From the NCBI GenBank assembly GCA_008015155.1, contig SSFA01000038.1, forward strand, positions 1 through 38,311: DNA of 38,311 bases, given 5' to 3'. Origin of the DNA: Thiothrix sp. (GTDB lineage: Bacteria > Pseudomonadota > Gammaproteobacteria > Thiotrichales > Thiotrichaceae). The notes beneath the pieces were generated by a model that was not told where the DNA came from, did not search any database, and saw nothing but the letters and a program-made list of their open reading frames with translations. Position 1 is the stretch's first letter; each line of letters starts with the position of its first letter. The position numbers and the translations under genes were made by a program. Shown piece after piece: positions 6,489 to 16,374 of the stretch.

Positions 6489-9400
6489 TTAATAACATTT
6501 TTTTTTGCTGCTCTTGCTTTTGCATCAGCATCATAATTTGCTTTTAGCTTAGTTGCTAGCCTTGTTGCTTCTGGTTGGAGGTGTTGGTTTTTAGGGTCTT
6601 GCCAAGCCGACTTTCCGCTCAAGAAGCTATTTAAATACTGAGGTGGAACACCGGCACGTCCTCCCGCCTTGAAGTCAGCATCTTTCATAGCTTTATATTC
6701 TACCATTTTTCCGAGCTCATTATTGCCACCAGTGCTTATGTGTGCTCTGCCGATTAGAGGAGAATTATTTACTTCCTTAGTTCGCTGAAGAATAGATTTA
6801 AGCATTCTATCATACTCTCCTTTACCTATATACATTTTCCCATTTTCAAACCCAAACATATATGCACCTCCAGTTCCAACTAATCCAAATATATCTACCC
6901 AGGAATTTGAATCATGTACATACGCATAAAAAGCCAATCCTCCATTCAACCCAATTGGATCCTGACTCAGATACGTTCCACTACTCGAATCATAATACCT
7001 AAATCGGTTATAATACAACCCACCTAGCTCCGCATCCTCATACTGCCCCATCTGCCTGAAAGGGACAAATCCCTTTTCACCTTTTAGGTTTTTAAGCCTG
7101 CCATAAAGATCATAATCAGTTTCCCAAACAACTTCACCATTCTCATCAAAACACTGAACTGGCCGGCCTAGGTAGTCGGAGACAATACTATACCGTTCAC
7201 CGTTAATTAGCTTACCAATGGGTGTATAGTTGCCTTCATCATATACCCAAGTAGTTACATTCTCGACTGGCTCTTGCTGATAAGAAACCTCGCCCAGCTC
7301 ACTGATTTGTACTTGAGGTCTATCTGCAGTTGGATAAGTCCATTCATGTAGCAGAACGTTTCCGTCCCAAAGGTAGCGGGTTATTTTTTTGAGTGTAATC
7401 TTAGCAGTACGTCGGCCTAAAGCATCGTATTCGAAATCAGTTTTACAGCCATCCGGTTGGATGACCCATTTAAGCGTGCCGTTGGCATTCCACTTATAGT
7501 GCCAGCAGTGAGGTCGCCAATAGGTATCGGGGTTTTTGCCCTCTAGAATGAAGGGGGCTTTTAACACCAAATTACCCAAGGTATCGTAATGATAATTCCA
7601 TTTACCATCCTTGGTGAGCTTACCGCCGCTTTCGTATTTGCGGTCGCTGCGCTCTAAAGTTTCGTATAGGTTACCTACTGCATCGGGGTTTTTATATTCA
7701 AATTGATTGCCGTTCTCCTCACTTACCAATTGATGTAACGCGTCATAATGATACCTCACGCCGCGGTTCTTGAGCTGATTGATGTTCAAGCGTAGGTGAT
7801 TGGCTGTGTTCCATACATATTCTCGCTTGTAGCTTTCTCTGCCGAGGCCAGTTTTTGCGATATGATTGATGGGCCTGCCCGCTTTATCATAGCTGAAGTG
7901 GTTCTTCACGCCTCCTGTGAAGTCGTAGGCGGTAACTTGTCCATGCACATTGCGCGCAATGTGCGCTTCCCAAAGTTTGTCTTGCTGGGCGGCTTGGATG
8001 TGATTTAGTTGTCCAAGTGCATCATAGTTTTGGGTGATATCGGCTCCTAGGGTGCTGCTGATGTGGGTGCGCAAGCCATTTTTATCGTACTTGGAGTTTA
8101 TGGAATGTCCAACGTCGCCCATGCCGCGGTCTTGCTTTTCGGCGATGATCCGCCCTTGCTCGTCGCGTTCTAGATAAGTTCGGTTCTGCTCGTTGTGCGC
8201 GCTGATGAGTTGTCCCTCTTTGTTATAGCTATAGGTTTCCCAAGTGCCGTCGGCATAGTCCACATACTGAAGTTGGCCATTGCCATTGTAGCGGTAGCTG
8301 GTATTCATGCCTCCGGAGCCTTTCATGTTGGTCACACGCCCGGCATTGCTGTGCTTATAATGCTTAGTGATGCCATCAAATCCTTTTTCGGCAATAATAT
8401 GACCGGCTGTGTTTCGGGTAAAGGTGTATTCCTCATTGTGCTCGTTTATCACTTTGGTCAGGCGTTCCATGCGGTCGTAATCAAAAAGCACCCGTTTTTC
8501 ACCCTGGGTGCGGCGCTGTAGGCTGCCTAGTGGTGTGTAGTCGAATTTAACAACATCCAGTCCGCGGCTTTCCAGTTTTGCAGCTCCTTCGAGGTATTCC
8601 TGTCGGTATACTTGGATGACATCGTCGTAAGCATTGTACTTCAAATACTCAATATTGCCATTGGGGCTAGTAATGCGCGTTACGCGCCCTAGCTGATCAT
8701 ACTGGTAGTTTGAAAAGCTCTCGGGGCTGTCTTCTACCCGGATTACTTCGCCGAGCAGGTCATGATTCCAACGCACTTTTTTACCGTTGCCATGTAGTTC
8801 GATCAGATTGTGGTAGCGGTCGTAGTAGAGCTCGAGCACTTTGTCATCCCTTTTGATCGTAGCTGGTAATCCTTGTGGCGTGTAGGTGTACTGGGTGATC
8901 TGCTTATCTGGGTGTACTATGGCACGCAACAGCCTAGTGCCTTCGTAATAGGTATATGTTTCTTGCTTTCCTCCCGGACTAATACTGATCATGAGGGCAT
9001 CATTCTCATAATACAAATAGTGCTGTTGGGTTTGGTCGCCATAGGTGATGCTGGTAACGAAGCCTTTTTCATTGTAGTCATAACCGGCTACCAGATTGCC
9101 ATCTTCGTCAATCTCTCGATACAGCTCGTTGTGAGGGGTGTATTGAAAAATTTTAGAGCCTCCCATTGGGTTTACAATACGCGTAACCAATTGCTTATCA
9201 TTATAGCAATAGGTAGATGTGCCTCCTGCAGCATCGGTAATTCGGTTATAGCCTTTTTCAGGAAAATAGTGCAGCCATCCTTCCTGCCAGCCACCGTCGC
9301 CCCAGGTGTGGATGCAACGATTTTGCTGATCGTATTCCCAGTAGAAGCTTTGCTCATTGCGGTCGGTCTTTTTAACCAACAGATGACCTTCGTACACCAT

Positions 9401-10621
9401 CTTAGTCGATTGGCCTAGAGCATCGGTAATCGCCGTCATATTACCTTGCGAATCGTAGGTATAGCTGATTTTATGTTGCTTCAGTGGGCCTACGATGACG
9501 GTAGCTGAGACGATTTGTCCTTTGCGATCGTTTTCTATGCGTATTTCGCGCCCAGCCGTATCGATAATTTTGGTTAAGAAGCTACCGTCGTAAATAAATT
9601 CTATCTGGGCAGCCTCACGCGTAATGCGGGTGAGTTTATAATACTTGGCATTGGATCTAGAGAAATGATAAAGCAGATCTTCTTCATGATGGTATACCTC
9701 AATGCTTTCGTGGTGGCGTGTGACGGTTATTTTCTCCGCACGCAGGTAAAATGGTTCTGCAATAGTTAGTTCGGGTATAGCAACAACCCGGCCATCGGCC
9801 ATACGCAAGCCCCAGGCTTCATCGTCGGTGTAATACTGTATTTCGCGATCGTACTGCCAATGGCATCCGTGACCTAGCAAACCTTCGTAGGCTGAGTCGG
9901 AATACCAGCTGCGTTTCCATTCAAAGGGAATTGAGCCGGGCAAGGTAAAATCTGTACCATCGTACACCACAGCACCATTGACGAAATTCACAGGTTCAAA
10001 ACCAGCATGGCATAATGACCTGCTGAGCCACTTAGGGCCTACAGCTCCTTTTAATATTTTGGCAACGACTTTATTTAAGCCTTTCATCACACCCATAAAC
10101 CCCATACGTACAGCTGCATTCTGGGCCATGCCGCCCCAGTCAGGTATATAAGGGCCGCCCACATTTACTGGAGGGCCGGATGGAACGGGAAGTGAATAGG
10201 CAGTTGGTGCAAATAGGGTAGGGGTTACTTTCCAGGCTTTTTTCTTACCTGGAGCTAGGGATAGTGGCACCCCTGTATCATTGCAGGTCATGATCATATA
10301 GCCCTTAGGGGCTAATCGACTGCCATCGGCAAACACGTTCTGACTAGCAAAAAAGTTAATCGACTCATGACCTATAATAGGTGTCATGAGCCAGGGTGGG
10401 GTAAATAGTGGGATGTGAACCAGAGTCATTAGTATACCAGGCGTATCGGACAAGCCTCGAGGCACTCCATTCACATTAACTGTTGATCCGATAAATGGGA
10501 TATAAGCTGATGGATCTAATACCATACCCACATAGGGGTGGAAAGGATTGTATGGCGGTAAGGTGGTAAAATGGACATCCATTCCGATGACCATAGTAAA
10601 ATGGTTATTAACTGGTAGCAT
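6479..10621 (-). CDS. PAAR-Rhs T6SS effector with GIY-YIG-like nuclease tip
   Basis: 1380 aa. Residues about 1-165 form a PAAR-like spike-tip domain rich in Pro/Gly. From about 203 (SLCHAGFEPVNFVNGAVVYD) a DUF6531-type start leads into many RHS/YD repeats forming the cocoon. The core ends with the conserved RYYDSSSGTYLSQDPIGLNG (about 1200-1220), after which the toxin is normally cut free. The variable tip (about 1249-1380) has a GIY-YIG-like pattern: GAY at 1252-1254, YIGKG at 1264-1268, Arg1272, His1294 and Glu1308, pointing to DNA cleavage. Downstream is an LRR immunity gene; upstream are a putative adaptor and vgrG. The tip and immunity gene look more AT-rich than the RHS core, as expected for exchangeable toxin cassettes. 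Confidence 0.9.
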   Translation of the reverse strand: MLPVNNHFTMVIGMDVHFTTLPPYNPFHPYVGMVLDPSAYIPFIGSTVNVNGVPRGLSDTPGILMTLVHIPLFTPPWLMTPIIGHESINFFASQNVFADGSRLAPKGYMIMTCNDTGVPLSLAPGKKKAWKVTPTLFAPTAYSLPVPSGPPVNVGGPYIPDWGGMAQNAAVRMGFMGVMKGLNKVVAKILKGAVGPKWLSRSLCHAGFEPVNFVNGAVVYDGTDFTLPGSIPFEWKRSWYSDSAYEGLLGHGCHWQYDREIQYYTDDEAWGLRMADGRVVAIPELTIAEPFYLRAEKITVTRHHESIEVYHHEEDLLYHFSRSNAKYYKLTRITREAAQIEFIYDGSFLTKIIDTAGREIRIENDRKGQIVSATVIVGPLKQHKISYTYDSQGNMTAITDALGQSTKMVYEGHLLVKKTDRNEQSFYWEYDQQNRCIHTWGDGGWQEGWLHYFPEKGYNRITDAAGGTSTYCYNDKQLVTRIVNPMGGSKIFQYTPHNELYREIDEDGNLVAGYDYNEKGFVTSITYGDQTQQHYLYYENDALMISISPGGKQETYTYYEGTRLLRAIVHPDKQITQYTYTPQGLPATIKRDDKVLELYYDRYHNLIELHGNGKKVRWNHDLLGEVIRVEDSPESFSNYQYDQLGRVTRITSPNGNIEYLKYNAYDDVIQVYRQEYLEGAAKLESRGLDVVKFDYTPLGSLQRRTQGEKRVLFDYDRMERLTKVINEHNEEYTFTRNTAGHIIAEKGFDGITKHYKHSNAGRVTNMKGSGGMNTSYRYNGNGQLQYVDYADGTWETYSYNKEGQLISAHNEQNRTYLERDEQGRIIAEKQDRGMGDVGHSINSKYDKNGLRTHISSTLGADITQNYDALGQLNHIQAAQQDKLWEAHIARNVHGQVTAYDFTGGVKNHFSYDKAGRPINHIAKTGLGRESYKREYVWNTANHLRLNINQLKNRGVRYHYDALHQLVSEENGNQFEYKNPDAVGNLYETLERSDRKYESGGKLTKDGKWNYHYDTLGNLVLKAPFILEGKNPDTYWRPHCWHYKWNANGTLKWVIQPDGCKTDFEYDALGRRTAKITLKKITRYLWDGNVLLHEWTYPTADRPQVQISELGEVSYQQEPVENVTTWVYDEGNYTPIGKLINGERYSIVSDYLGRPVQCFDENGEVVWETDYDLYGRLKNLKGEKGFVPFRQMGQYEDAELGGLYYNRFRYYDSSSGTYLSQDPIGLNGGLAFYAYVHDSNSWVDIFGLVGTGGAYMFGFENGKMYIGKGEYDRMLKSILQRTKEVNNSPLIGRAHISTGGNNELGKMVEYKAMKDADFKAGGRAGVPPQYLNSFLSGKSAWQDPKNQHLQPEATRLATKLKANYDADAKARAAKKNVIKCH

Positions 10622-10634
10622 AGATATATTCGGG

Positions 10635-10653
10635 GACTTGACTAATTCAAGTC
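10635..10653 (-). promoter_or_regulatory. Small hairpin between adaptor and rhs genes
   Basis: GACTTGA (10635-10641) and TCAAGTC (10647-10653) pair with a 5-base loop in the 53-base gap before rhs. There is no T tract, so an mRNA processing or attenuation role is more likely than full termination. Confidence 0.25.
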
Positions 10654-10674
10654 ATCAGCACGATGGTATATAAA

Positions 10675-12006
10675 TTATAATACGTATTCTTCAGGAGCAA
10701 TGGCAAAATTCTTTTTAGCGCTTGCTTTCCAATCAGCACCGTAGAGGTACTGCATTCTTGTTTCTATGTCTTTTTTTTCTTCCTCTTTACAAACGATGAG
10801 ATAATGATAGGCTATGACTGGGAATCCGGTACCACGTAGCGAATCATCAGCTTGCGCATAACCTATTGGAAAAGCTTTTTCAGTAATCTTACCTACCTCA
10901 CTTTTGCGATGTTTTGAAGCTACTAACAGTGCATTTTGAAAGGCACCTATCGAAAGAATTTCTTGTTTGTACTGAATATATACATCAGCCTGCTTTTTAA
11001 ACCAGAGGATACTTTCGGAATGCTCACTCAACATGTTTAGGTAGGCTGCTTTATATCCGTAAAACTGTCCGAGTAAACCAGATGCGGCAGTTTGTGTTTC
11101 GGCGTTATCCAGCATTTGGTGTGTGATGTTTATTCCTTGATCAAGCAATTGCTGAATTCTTTCAGTGGTCTTAAAGCCAAACAAAAAGCTAGCATACACA
11201 ATATGAGCAGAGGCCCACAGCAGCTTATCACCACTTGCTTGTGTACCCATTAAAGCTTTTTCGCCCCAATTGCATACTTCTTGTTTATTACCTTTTTGAG
11301 CCGACTCACCCATCTTAAATACGCATTGTCTAAAGGCTATTTGAGGATCATCAGGATTTCCTGAGGTGGCTAGTTGTTGGTATACATTTTGGGCATTAAA
11401 GCATTTGGTTGCTGAAATGGTGATTCTTTCCTTTGATTCTTCGTTGAATAATCGCTCGTATTTTTCGTCTTTTAAATCATCAACGATCATTAAGGCAACA
11501 CCATCTGGCAATAAGGGCAGGGTATTTTCCACCCAGTTAGCATATTGTTTTTCGGCATTGTTTACATAGGGGAGTAGTCCGAAAATGAGCTTTCTGCTTT
11601 CACTTCGATATTTTTTGAAACTCTGTAACAATGCAGCTAATAAATAGCTACACTGTTCTTGATGATGCTCCTCAGGGCTGAGCAGTTCCCATTGTGCTTT
11701 GAAACGGGCATAATCATCCCATGGAGATGTGTCATCTTTTGTTTCTAAAGCAAATAGCTCTAACCAGTCTTTGATCAAAAAATAAGCATACGACTGCGCT
11801 TCCAAGAAGGGAGTAAATAGGATAAGGAAAGTTTCTTCTAGGTTGCCATGAGCAGTAGATTCTAGCCGTAAAAATCCATTGAAGATATTTGTGTCAGATT
11901 TTTCAATTAGCCATCTGACTAATTGAAAATTTTGTTTATCGGTTACTTCCTGCCATTTTTCCTGTAATGAGGATATGGCAAGTGCTATTGCGTTATGGTT
12001 ATTCAA
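10675..12006 (-). CDS. Putative T6SS effector adaptor between VgrG and PAAR-Rhs
   Basis: 443-aa, mostly helical soluble protein with no signal peptide or membrane segment. The second half reads like degenerate TPR-type helical hairpins (WASAHIVYASFLFG, LLGQFYGYKAAYLNML, SILWFKKQADVYIQY). It lies 7 bases after vgrG and 53 before rhs. In other T6SS this slot holds the chaperone that mounts a PAAR-Rhs effector on VgrG (DUF1795, DUF2169 or DUF4123 types). It does not look like any of those, so it may be a T6SSiii-specific adaptor. Function inferred from position only. Confidence 0.6.
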   Translation of the reverse strand: MNNHNAIALAISSLQEKWQEVTDKQNFQLVRWLIEKSDTNIFNGFLRLESTAHGNLEETFLILFTPFLEAQSYAYFLIKDWLELFALETKDDTSPWDDYARFKAQWELLSPEEHHQEQCSYLLAALLQSFKKYRSESRKLIFGLLPYVNNAEKQYANWVENTLPLLPDGVALMIVDDLKDEKYERLFNEESKERITISATKCFNAQNVYQQLATSGNPDDPQIAFRQCVFKMGESAQKGNKQEVCNWGEKALMGTQASGDKLLWASAHIVYASFLFGFKTTERIQQLLDQGINITHQMLDNAETQTAASGLLGQFYGYKAAYLNMLSEHSESILWFKKQADVYIQYKQEILSIGAFQNALLVASKHRKSEVGKITEKAFPIGYAQADDSLRGTGFPVIAYHYLIVCKEEEKKDIETRMQYLYGADWKASAKKNFAIAPEEYVL

Positions 12007-12013
12007 TGTATGC

Positions 12014-13906
12014 TTAATTAATATTTACCATTGCACCCTTTATTTCTGTTGTTGCTTTTGACTTCATGGTTGTTGTGGCAGCATCGGTAGTTAAACCAGC
12101 GGTAGCTTGGATATCTGTGGTACCTTTAGAAGCTAATTGTGCCATTGTATCACTTTGCATTTTTAAGGCCGTTTTTCCGAACAGCGTAGTATCAAGCCCT
12201 TTTATTTCGATTTTTGAAGACTCGCCCCCTGATTTTGCAAGCGTTATTTTATCAGCATGTATGGTAATCTCATCTCCTTCCAAGGTGATACAAGCTTTAC
12301 CATTTGTTAGCACTATTGTTTGTGATGAGGTGACAGTTACTTTATTATTCCCGTCCACTACGATATGATTTCCTCCCGTCTTATCTTTCACGGTGATGCC
12401 CCCTCCATCATTGAGTTGAACGGTATGGCCACTTTTACTGGTAAGGCTTTTTATATTGTTTCCTGATCCTCCTCCGCCGGCTACTTTGCCGTGAAATAAG
12501 CCAGTTACCACCAAAGGCCTGTCGGGATGACCATGTACAAAATTGACCAGCACTTGGTCACCTATTTCTGGGATAGCCATAAAACCACGATTTTTTCCAA
12601 CTTGCTCACTACCTCCAGCATCGGGGCTCCCCACTCTAATCCATTCAGATGTATTTCCATTTGTCTGCCAATCGAAGCGAACTTGTACACGTCCTTGTCC
12701 TTGAGGGTCTTTATTGTCGGTTACAATAGCTAGCTGCTGTTTGGTGTTGGGCATATGAAATTCAGGTGTTGGTAAATACCCGGTATCAGCTGCTATTGCT
12801 TTAAAAAGGCCTAAATAATTTCCTAGGGCATCCACTGAATGTGTTATTTCAATAACCATCAGCTTGGTAAAGTAGCTGCTTTCGGCACTATCTGGTTTGC
12901 GCATATTCATTTCTACCAAGCACCCTGGGTATAGAAAAGGAACCGTAGTGCTGCCAGAAGTGGTGAATACACTTACTGCTACGCTACCGTTGGTGCTCTT
13001 CTGGGCCGTTTCTATGTCTTTATGTGTAGACGCTTTGATGGGTGCTATTCTTAATGAAGGGGTCTGGTATGTTTTTTCGGATAGCTCATAAGCCGCTTTT
13101 GCTAAGGACGATTGATGGCTTATTGGTGTTGCTCCAGTAGTCAAATTTTCGTGTGTACTGCTATTGTAACCATATAAGCTGCGTTTTACATGCTTAGTTT
13201 TCATCGAAACTTGTAGGTGATTTACATCTCTGCCAACCGTAAGGTTGATGGGTTTTTCTGGAATAGGGAGCTTGCCAAAATGCAGTACTGCGCCATCATA
13301 ATAGAACTGTTCTCCATAGGCTTCAGCCGTGCGGGCAAGAAAATTGTAATGAGTTTCGTCGTACTGGCAGCTATAGGAAACGCCACCGGTGTAACTTGGT
13401 TCTACACGGCTTTCATATTTTCCGCCAGTGAGTCCCTCTTTAATTACGGAATCTGCTACAGTTTTAAGACTAACAGGCTGCTTGCCTCCAAAACTTTGTA
13501 TATGTGGTGCAGCATCGAGCAATGCGGTAGGACTACTTCCTTGAATGATGATATTGCCTAAGCTAGTCTGATCGGTGCTAAAGTCTATATCTGTAATTAC
13601 CCCCACAAAATCGCGGCTCGGGCTATCTGGGATGTTTTTGTAACTAAACATGACCAGAATACGTTTGCCTAACAGTTTTTGGGCATCTTCCAATTGATGG
13701 TCTTGTGCGCTGCCTAAAGAATCATGTGATAGGGTTAATGTGAAATGATGTTGCTTAGCTGCGCTCTGCTCTAAGAGAAAATGCACGTAATGTTTAATTG
13801 GGGTGCCTTCTACTACGATGTTTAATTGGGTAAGATGAGATACGCCAAATTCGCTGGCACAATTAGTAATTGTTTCGGCAGTGCTGGTTTGTTTTGTGTA
13901 AGACAT
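12014..13906 (-). CDS. vgrG: VgrG (TssI) spike protein
   Basis: Trimeric spike that carries the PAAR-Rhs effector. The preferred start is the ATG at 13906 (MSYTKQTSTAETITNC, 630 aa). An upstream in-frame ATG at 13951 would add 15 non-family residues. The gp27-like part spans about 10-375 (with SCQYDETHYNFLARTAEAYGEQFYYD). The gp5-like OB fold follows (PQGQGRVQVRFDWQ...RGFMAIPEIGDQVLVNF..GHPDRPLVVTGLFHGK), then a beta-helix needle of short repeats to the end (TTDIQATAGLTT, TTEIKGAMVNIN). There is no C-terminal toxin extension. It is followed within 7 bases by the putative adaptor. Confidence 0.95.
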   Translation of the reverse strand: MSYTKQTSTAETITNCASEFGVSHLTQLNIVVEGTPIKHYVHFLLEQSAAKQHHFTLTLSHDSLGSAQDHQLEDAQKLLGKRILVMFSYKNIPDSPSRDFVGVITDIDFSTDQTSLGNIIIQGSSPTALLDAAPHIQSFGGKQPVSLKTVADSVIKEGLTGGKYESRVEPSYTGGVSYSCQYDETHYNFLARTAEAYGEQFYYDGAVLHFGKLPIPEKPINLTVGRDVNHLQVSMKTKHVKRSLYGYNSSTHENLTTGATPISHQSSLAKAAYELSEKTYQTPSLRIAPIKASTHKDIETAQKSTNGSVAVSVFTTSGSTTVPFLYPGCLVEMNMRKPDSAESSYFTKLMVIEITHSVDALGNYLGLFKAIAADTGYLPTPEFHMPNTKQQLAIVTDNKDPQGQGRVQVRFDWQTNGNTSEWIRVGSPDAGGSEQVGKNRGFMAIPEIGDQVLVNFVHGHPDRPLVVTGLFHGKVAGGGGSGNNIKSLTSKSGHTVQLNDGGGITVKDKTGGNHIVVDGNNKVTVTSSQTIVLTNGKACITLEGDEITIHADKITLAKSGGESSKIEIKGLDTTLFGKTALKMQSDTMAQLASKGTTDIQATAGLTTDAATTTMKSKATTEIKGAMVNIN

Positions 13907-13961
13907 GTATATGATGTGTTTATAGTTTGATTTAAATTGGTGATTGGCCACATACTCTTTT

Positions 13962-15065
13962 TTATACTTGCGATGGGGGTATTAATTTTTTAAAGGGGAC
14001 TATTTTGTTTAATACGAAAGGGCTTAAAAAGGCAGCATGTGCCAGAACATAGAAAACAGGTTTGGCTAGAAAATCACTTGAAAATACAAAGACACAAAAA
14101 AGAATAATTGGAACAAAAAGGCCACTATTTAGTAGCGCAGTTATTAGTACTCTTTTTCGTCCCTCCATCTTTTTTGCTACCCAGATAAGAGGCAAAATTT
14201 GGAAGGGGTAGAAAAAAACAAGCCGTAATGCACTGGTACATAAAGCAAGTTCAAATAGAAAGCTTGCGCTCTGAAAAGGAGTTTGAAGTCGAAAACTAAA
14301 AGGTGATTTTTCTCCAAAAAAGGTTGCCACTGATAAAAAAAGCACACATATAAAAATGAAAATGAGTGTATCGGTGATAAAGAGTGATGCCAAGTATTTA
14401 ACTATAGACCCATTATTAGATTTTTTTTTACCAAAGATTCTTTTTTTTAATGAGTGCTTTTGTGAACATATTTGAGGAGCCAATTTTGTCATCTCAGCGT
14501 TGTTCGAGTTAAGCTTTAAACTTTTTTCTATTGCTTCTATTTGCTTCTTGCTTGGGCGATTTATAAGTTGAGCTAGGTTCGGCCAAAAAACGCAGGACAA
14601 CACTAGGGGCTGAAAGCACTGGTAATTAGAGAAGAGTAAAATGAAGACCAATAGAACATATAGGAGTAAACTGGTATGGCAAAAAAATCTTTTTACTCGA
14701 GTATTCGACGGATGATCCTTAAATGTTTGATAGAGCCGATCAAGCAGACCTTTTGTAATAAAGTAGTGCTTGTTGATTAAATACAGGCTGTTGATTACAA
14801 AGGCGCAGATGCAGTATTTAATCAACAAGCACATTAAGCTATTTAGAGCTGTAACTGGTTTTTGAGGCTCAGGCCAAATGAATTTCAAAAACGAAACACC
14901 GAGCATTTTTTCAATCAATAGGATAACTATTAGGAGTATTGACCATTGGAAAAAAGTGACTGTGCCTACAGTAGCAATATAAGGAACGACACGAGGCTTG
15001 TGGTTGCCGTTTTTGTATTGCAAATTGAACAATAAAAAGAGAGGGTACTGGAATAGTTTGAACAT
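13962..15065 (-). CDS. Large membrane protein with immunity-like N-terminal domain
   Basis: 367 aa with about eight hydrophobic helices. The first about 150 residues match the 138-aa protein at 24415-24831 in order: FLLFNLxYKxGxxxP near the start, a helix pair, then YF...LYxxFK....NTxxxR before a helix (LLLYVLLVFILL). The rest (about 150-367) adds a cytoplasmic charged segment and four or more helices not present in the shorter relatives. It lies between effector 1/its 147-aa partner and vgrG. It is probably an immunity protein of the same family, duplicated and extended; a transport or envelope role is possible. Confidence 0.6.
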   Translation of the reverse strand: MFKLFQYPLFLLFNLQYKNGNHKPRVVPYIATVGTVTFFQWSILLIVILLIEKMLGVSFLKFIWPEPQKPVTALNSLMCLLIKYCICAFVINSLYLINKHYFITKGLLDRLYQTFKDHPSNTRVKRFFCHTSLLLYVLLVFILLFSNYQCFQPLVLSCVFWPNLAQLINRPSKKQIEAIEKSLKLNSNNAEMTKLAPQICSQKHSLKKRIFGKKKSNNGSIVKYLASLFITDTLIFIFICVLFLSVATFFGEKSPFSFRLQTPFQSASFLFELALCTSALRLVFFYPFQILPLIWVAKKMEGRKRVLITALLNSGLFVPIILFCVFVFSSDFLAKPVFYVLAHAAFLSPFVLNKIVPFKKLIPPSQV

Positions 15066-15116
15066 TAATGTGGATTTATAAGACTAGTAAAAAATCGAAG
15101 TGGCTTCGATAATTGA

Positions 15117-15560
15117 TTATGAAGAGGCTTCCTCAGACAGTTTTTGTATAGACTGTTTCTCTAGAATTGATTTTGTCTTATTCGTGTAATTATAACCCAC
15201 CAAGCCAAATAGTAAAGCAGATCCTAACCAAAGAACAACACCCATAAAAATGATTTTTTTTCTTGATTTATTTTTATAGACAGGCTCAATACTAGCAAAT
15301 CTTGATTTGAAGTATTTTTTAAAAATGAAATATGAGTAAATATTTAAGACAGTAGTAACTGTAGGGATTATTAGAGGATTAATAGGCCATTTTATTAAAT
15401 AGGTATCATTTAATAAAACGATAGTGTTTAACATGAAGAAATAAAAGAAAGACAATCCGTAACAAGCCCTATTAATCCTACGGTCATGCTGGTTGAAGAG
15501 GGTCATGGAGTAATAGCAATAAAAACAAAAGTGATGGATTTTTTTTAGCATTTTAATCAT
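15117..15560 (-). CDS. Three-pass membrane protein, probable immunity to effector 1
   Basis: 147 aa with helices at about 33-51, 63-83 and 104-124. The segment YFIFKKYFKSRFASIEPVYK followed by KSRKKIIF and the last helix matches the corresponding part of the 138-aa protein at 24415-24831. It starts 12 bases after the stop of effector 1. A membrane protein paired with an effector that has a hydrophobic C-terminus fits an immunity protein blocking membrane damage in the producer. Role inferred. Confidence 0.62.
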   Translation of the reverse strand: MIKMLKKIHHFCFYCYYSMTLFNQHDRRINRACYGLSFFYFFMLNTIVLLNDTYLIKWPINPLIIPTVTTVLNIYSYFIFKKYFKSRFASIEPVYKNKSRKKIIFMGVVLWLGSALLFGLVGYNYTNKTKSILEKQSIQKLSEEASS

Positions 15561-15572
15561 ACGTCCTAAGTT

Positions 15573-16325
15573 TCAATTGAACCATTTTTTAAAGCTTATA
15601 CTATCTAACCAATCACCTCCGCCTGCTATGCAAAATACACCATAAGCAACGCCACCTACGATAATATAGGGAGCAGCAGCCACTCCAATAGCAAATTCAG
15701 CACCTACTGTAAGAACAATTACAGAAAGATTTACCCACGTGTGCGCTTTCGCTTGATTAGTAACTAACTCATACACTGAATAACCACCACTCAAAAAAGT
15801 GGCTCCCCTTGAAGTAAAGCTTGCTACTTTGCCTACGTATTTAGCTGTAGATTTCAAGGCAAACGCCGCTTCGGGCCCCATGTGTTTTGTAGCTATGATT
15901 GCCGTTTTTGAGCTATTAAGTACTAGCTCGGTACCTCCATGTACCGAAGCTCCCAACCCAAATACGGTACCCATTTGATCATAGACTTCGTAATTTGAAG
16001 ATCTATTTAAACTTGTGCTATTATTGGATGGCTTAAATCTGTCTCGCATAGTGTCCCTAGCACGCGTTAAAGAATCCCGCATATCTTTTGGCTGATGGCC
16101 CCCTCTTTGAACAAGTGGAGAAGGCTTATACATTGGTTGGGGAGCGGGTTTAATAACCCCTGTAGCACGTAGATAATGCTCCAGTATCGATGGAGGTGGT
16201 TTTATTCCAGGTGCTTTGACGAATATATCATCACCAAACCGAGAATGAGATTTACGGCGGGTGGTAAAATCGTGTCCAGGGCCAGCATGGAAGGTGCCAT
16301 CATGGCCAGTTCTTTCAAAAGACAT
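15573..16325 (-). CDS. Putative T6SSiii effector 1, membrane-acting (MSFER/DFTTR type)
   Basis: 250 aa, directly downstream of hcp (tssD). Residues 1-25 carry MSFERTG and HDFTTRRK, a signature shared with the 220-aa protein at 24828-25490. Residues 26-110 are Pro/Arg/Ser-rich and probably disordered. The C-terminus is Gly/Ala-rich and hydrophobic (about 198-236, ending GGVAYGVFCIAGGGDWL), able to insert in a membrane. There is no signal peptide. Small size and position beside hcp fit loading into the Hcp tube. It is followed by one or two membrane proteins that fit immunity. It aligns loosely with effector 2 over the C-terminal hydrophobic region. Toxin activity is inferred. Confidence 0.65.
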   Translation of the reverse strand: MSFERTGHDGTFHAGPGHDFTTRRKSHSRFGDDIFVKAPGIKPPPSILEHYLRATGVIKPAPQPMYKPSPLVQRGGHQPKDMRDSLTRARDTMRDRFKPSNNSTSLNRSSNYEVYDQMGTVFGLGASVHGGTELVLNSSKTAIIATKHMGPEAAFALKSTAKYVGKVASFTSRGATFLSGGYSVYELVTNQAKAHTWVNLSVIVLTVGAEFAIGVAAAPYIIVGGVAYGVFCIAGGGDWLDSISFKKWFN

Positions 16326-16374
16326 AAAATTTGTTGAGTATTGGTAGATTGTTTATTTAAAGACTAGAATGATC

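Noticed and set aside
8873..9418. Plus-strand 181-aa frame inside rhs
   Set aside because: Antisense of RHS repeats, which often leave long open shadows; no start signal or family match.
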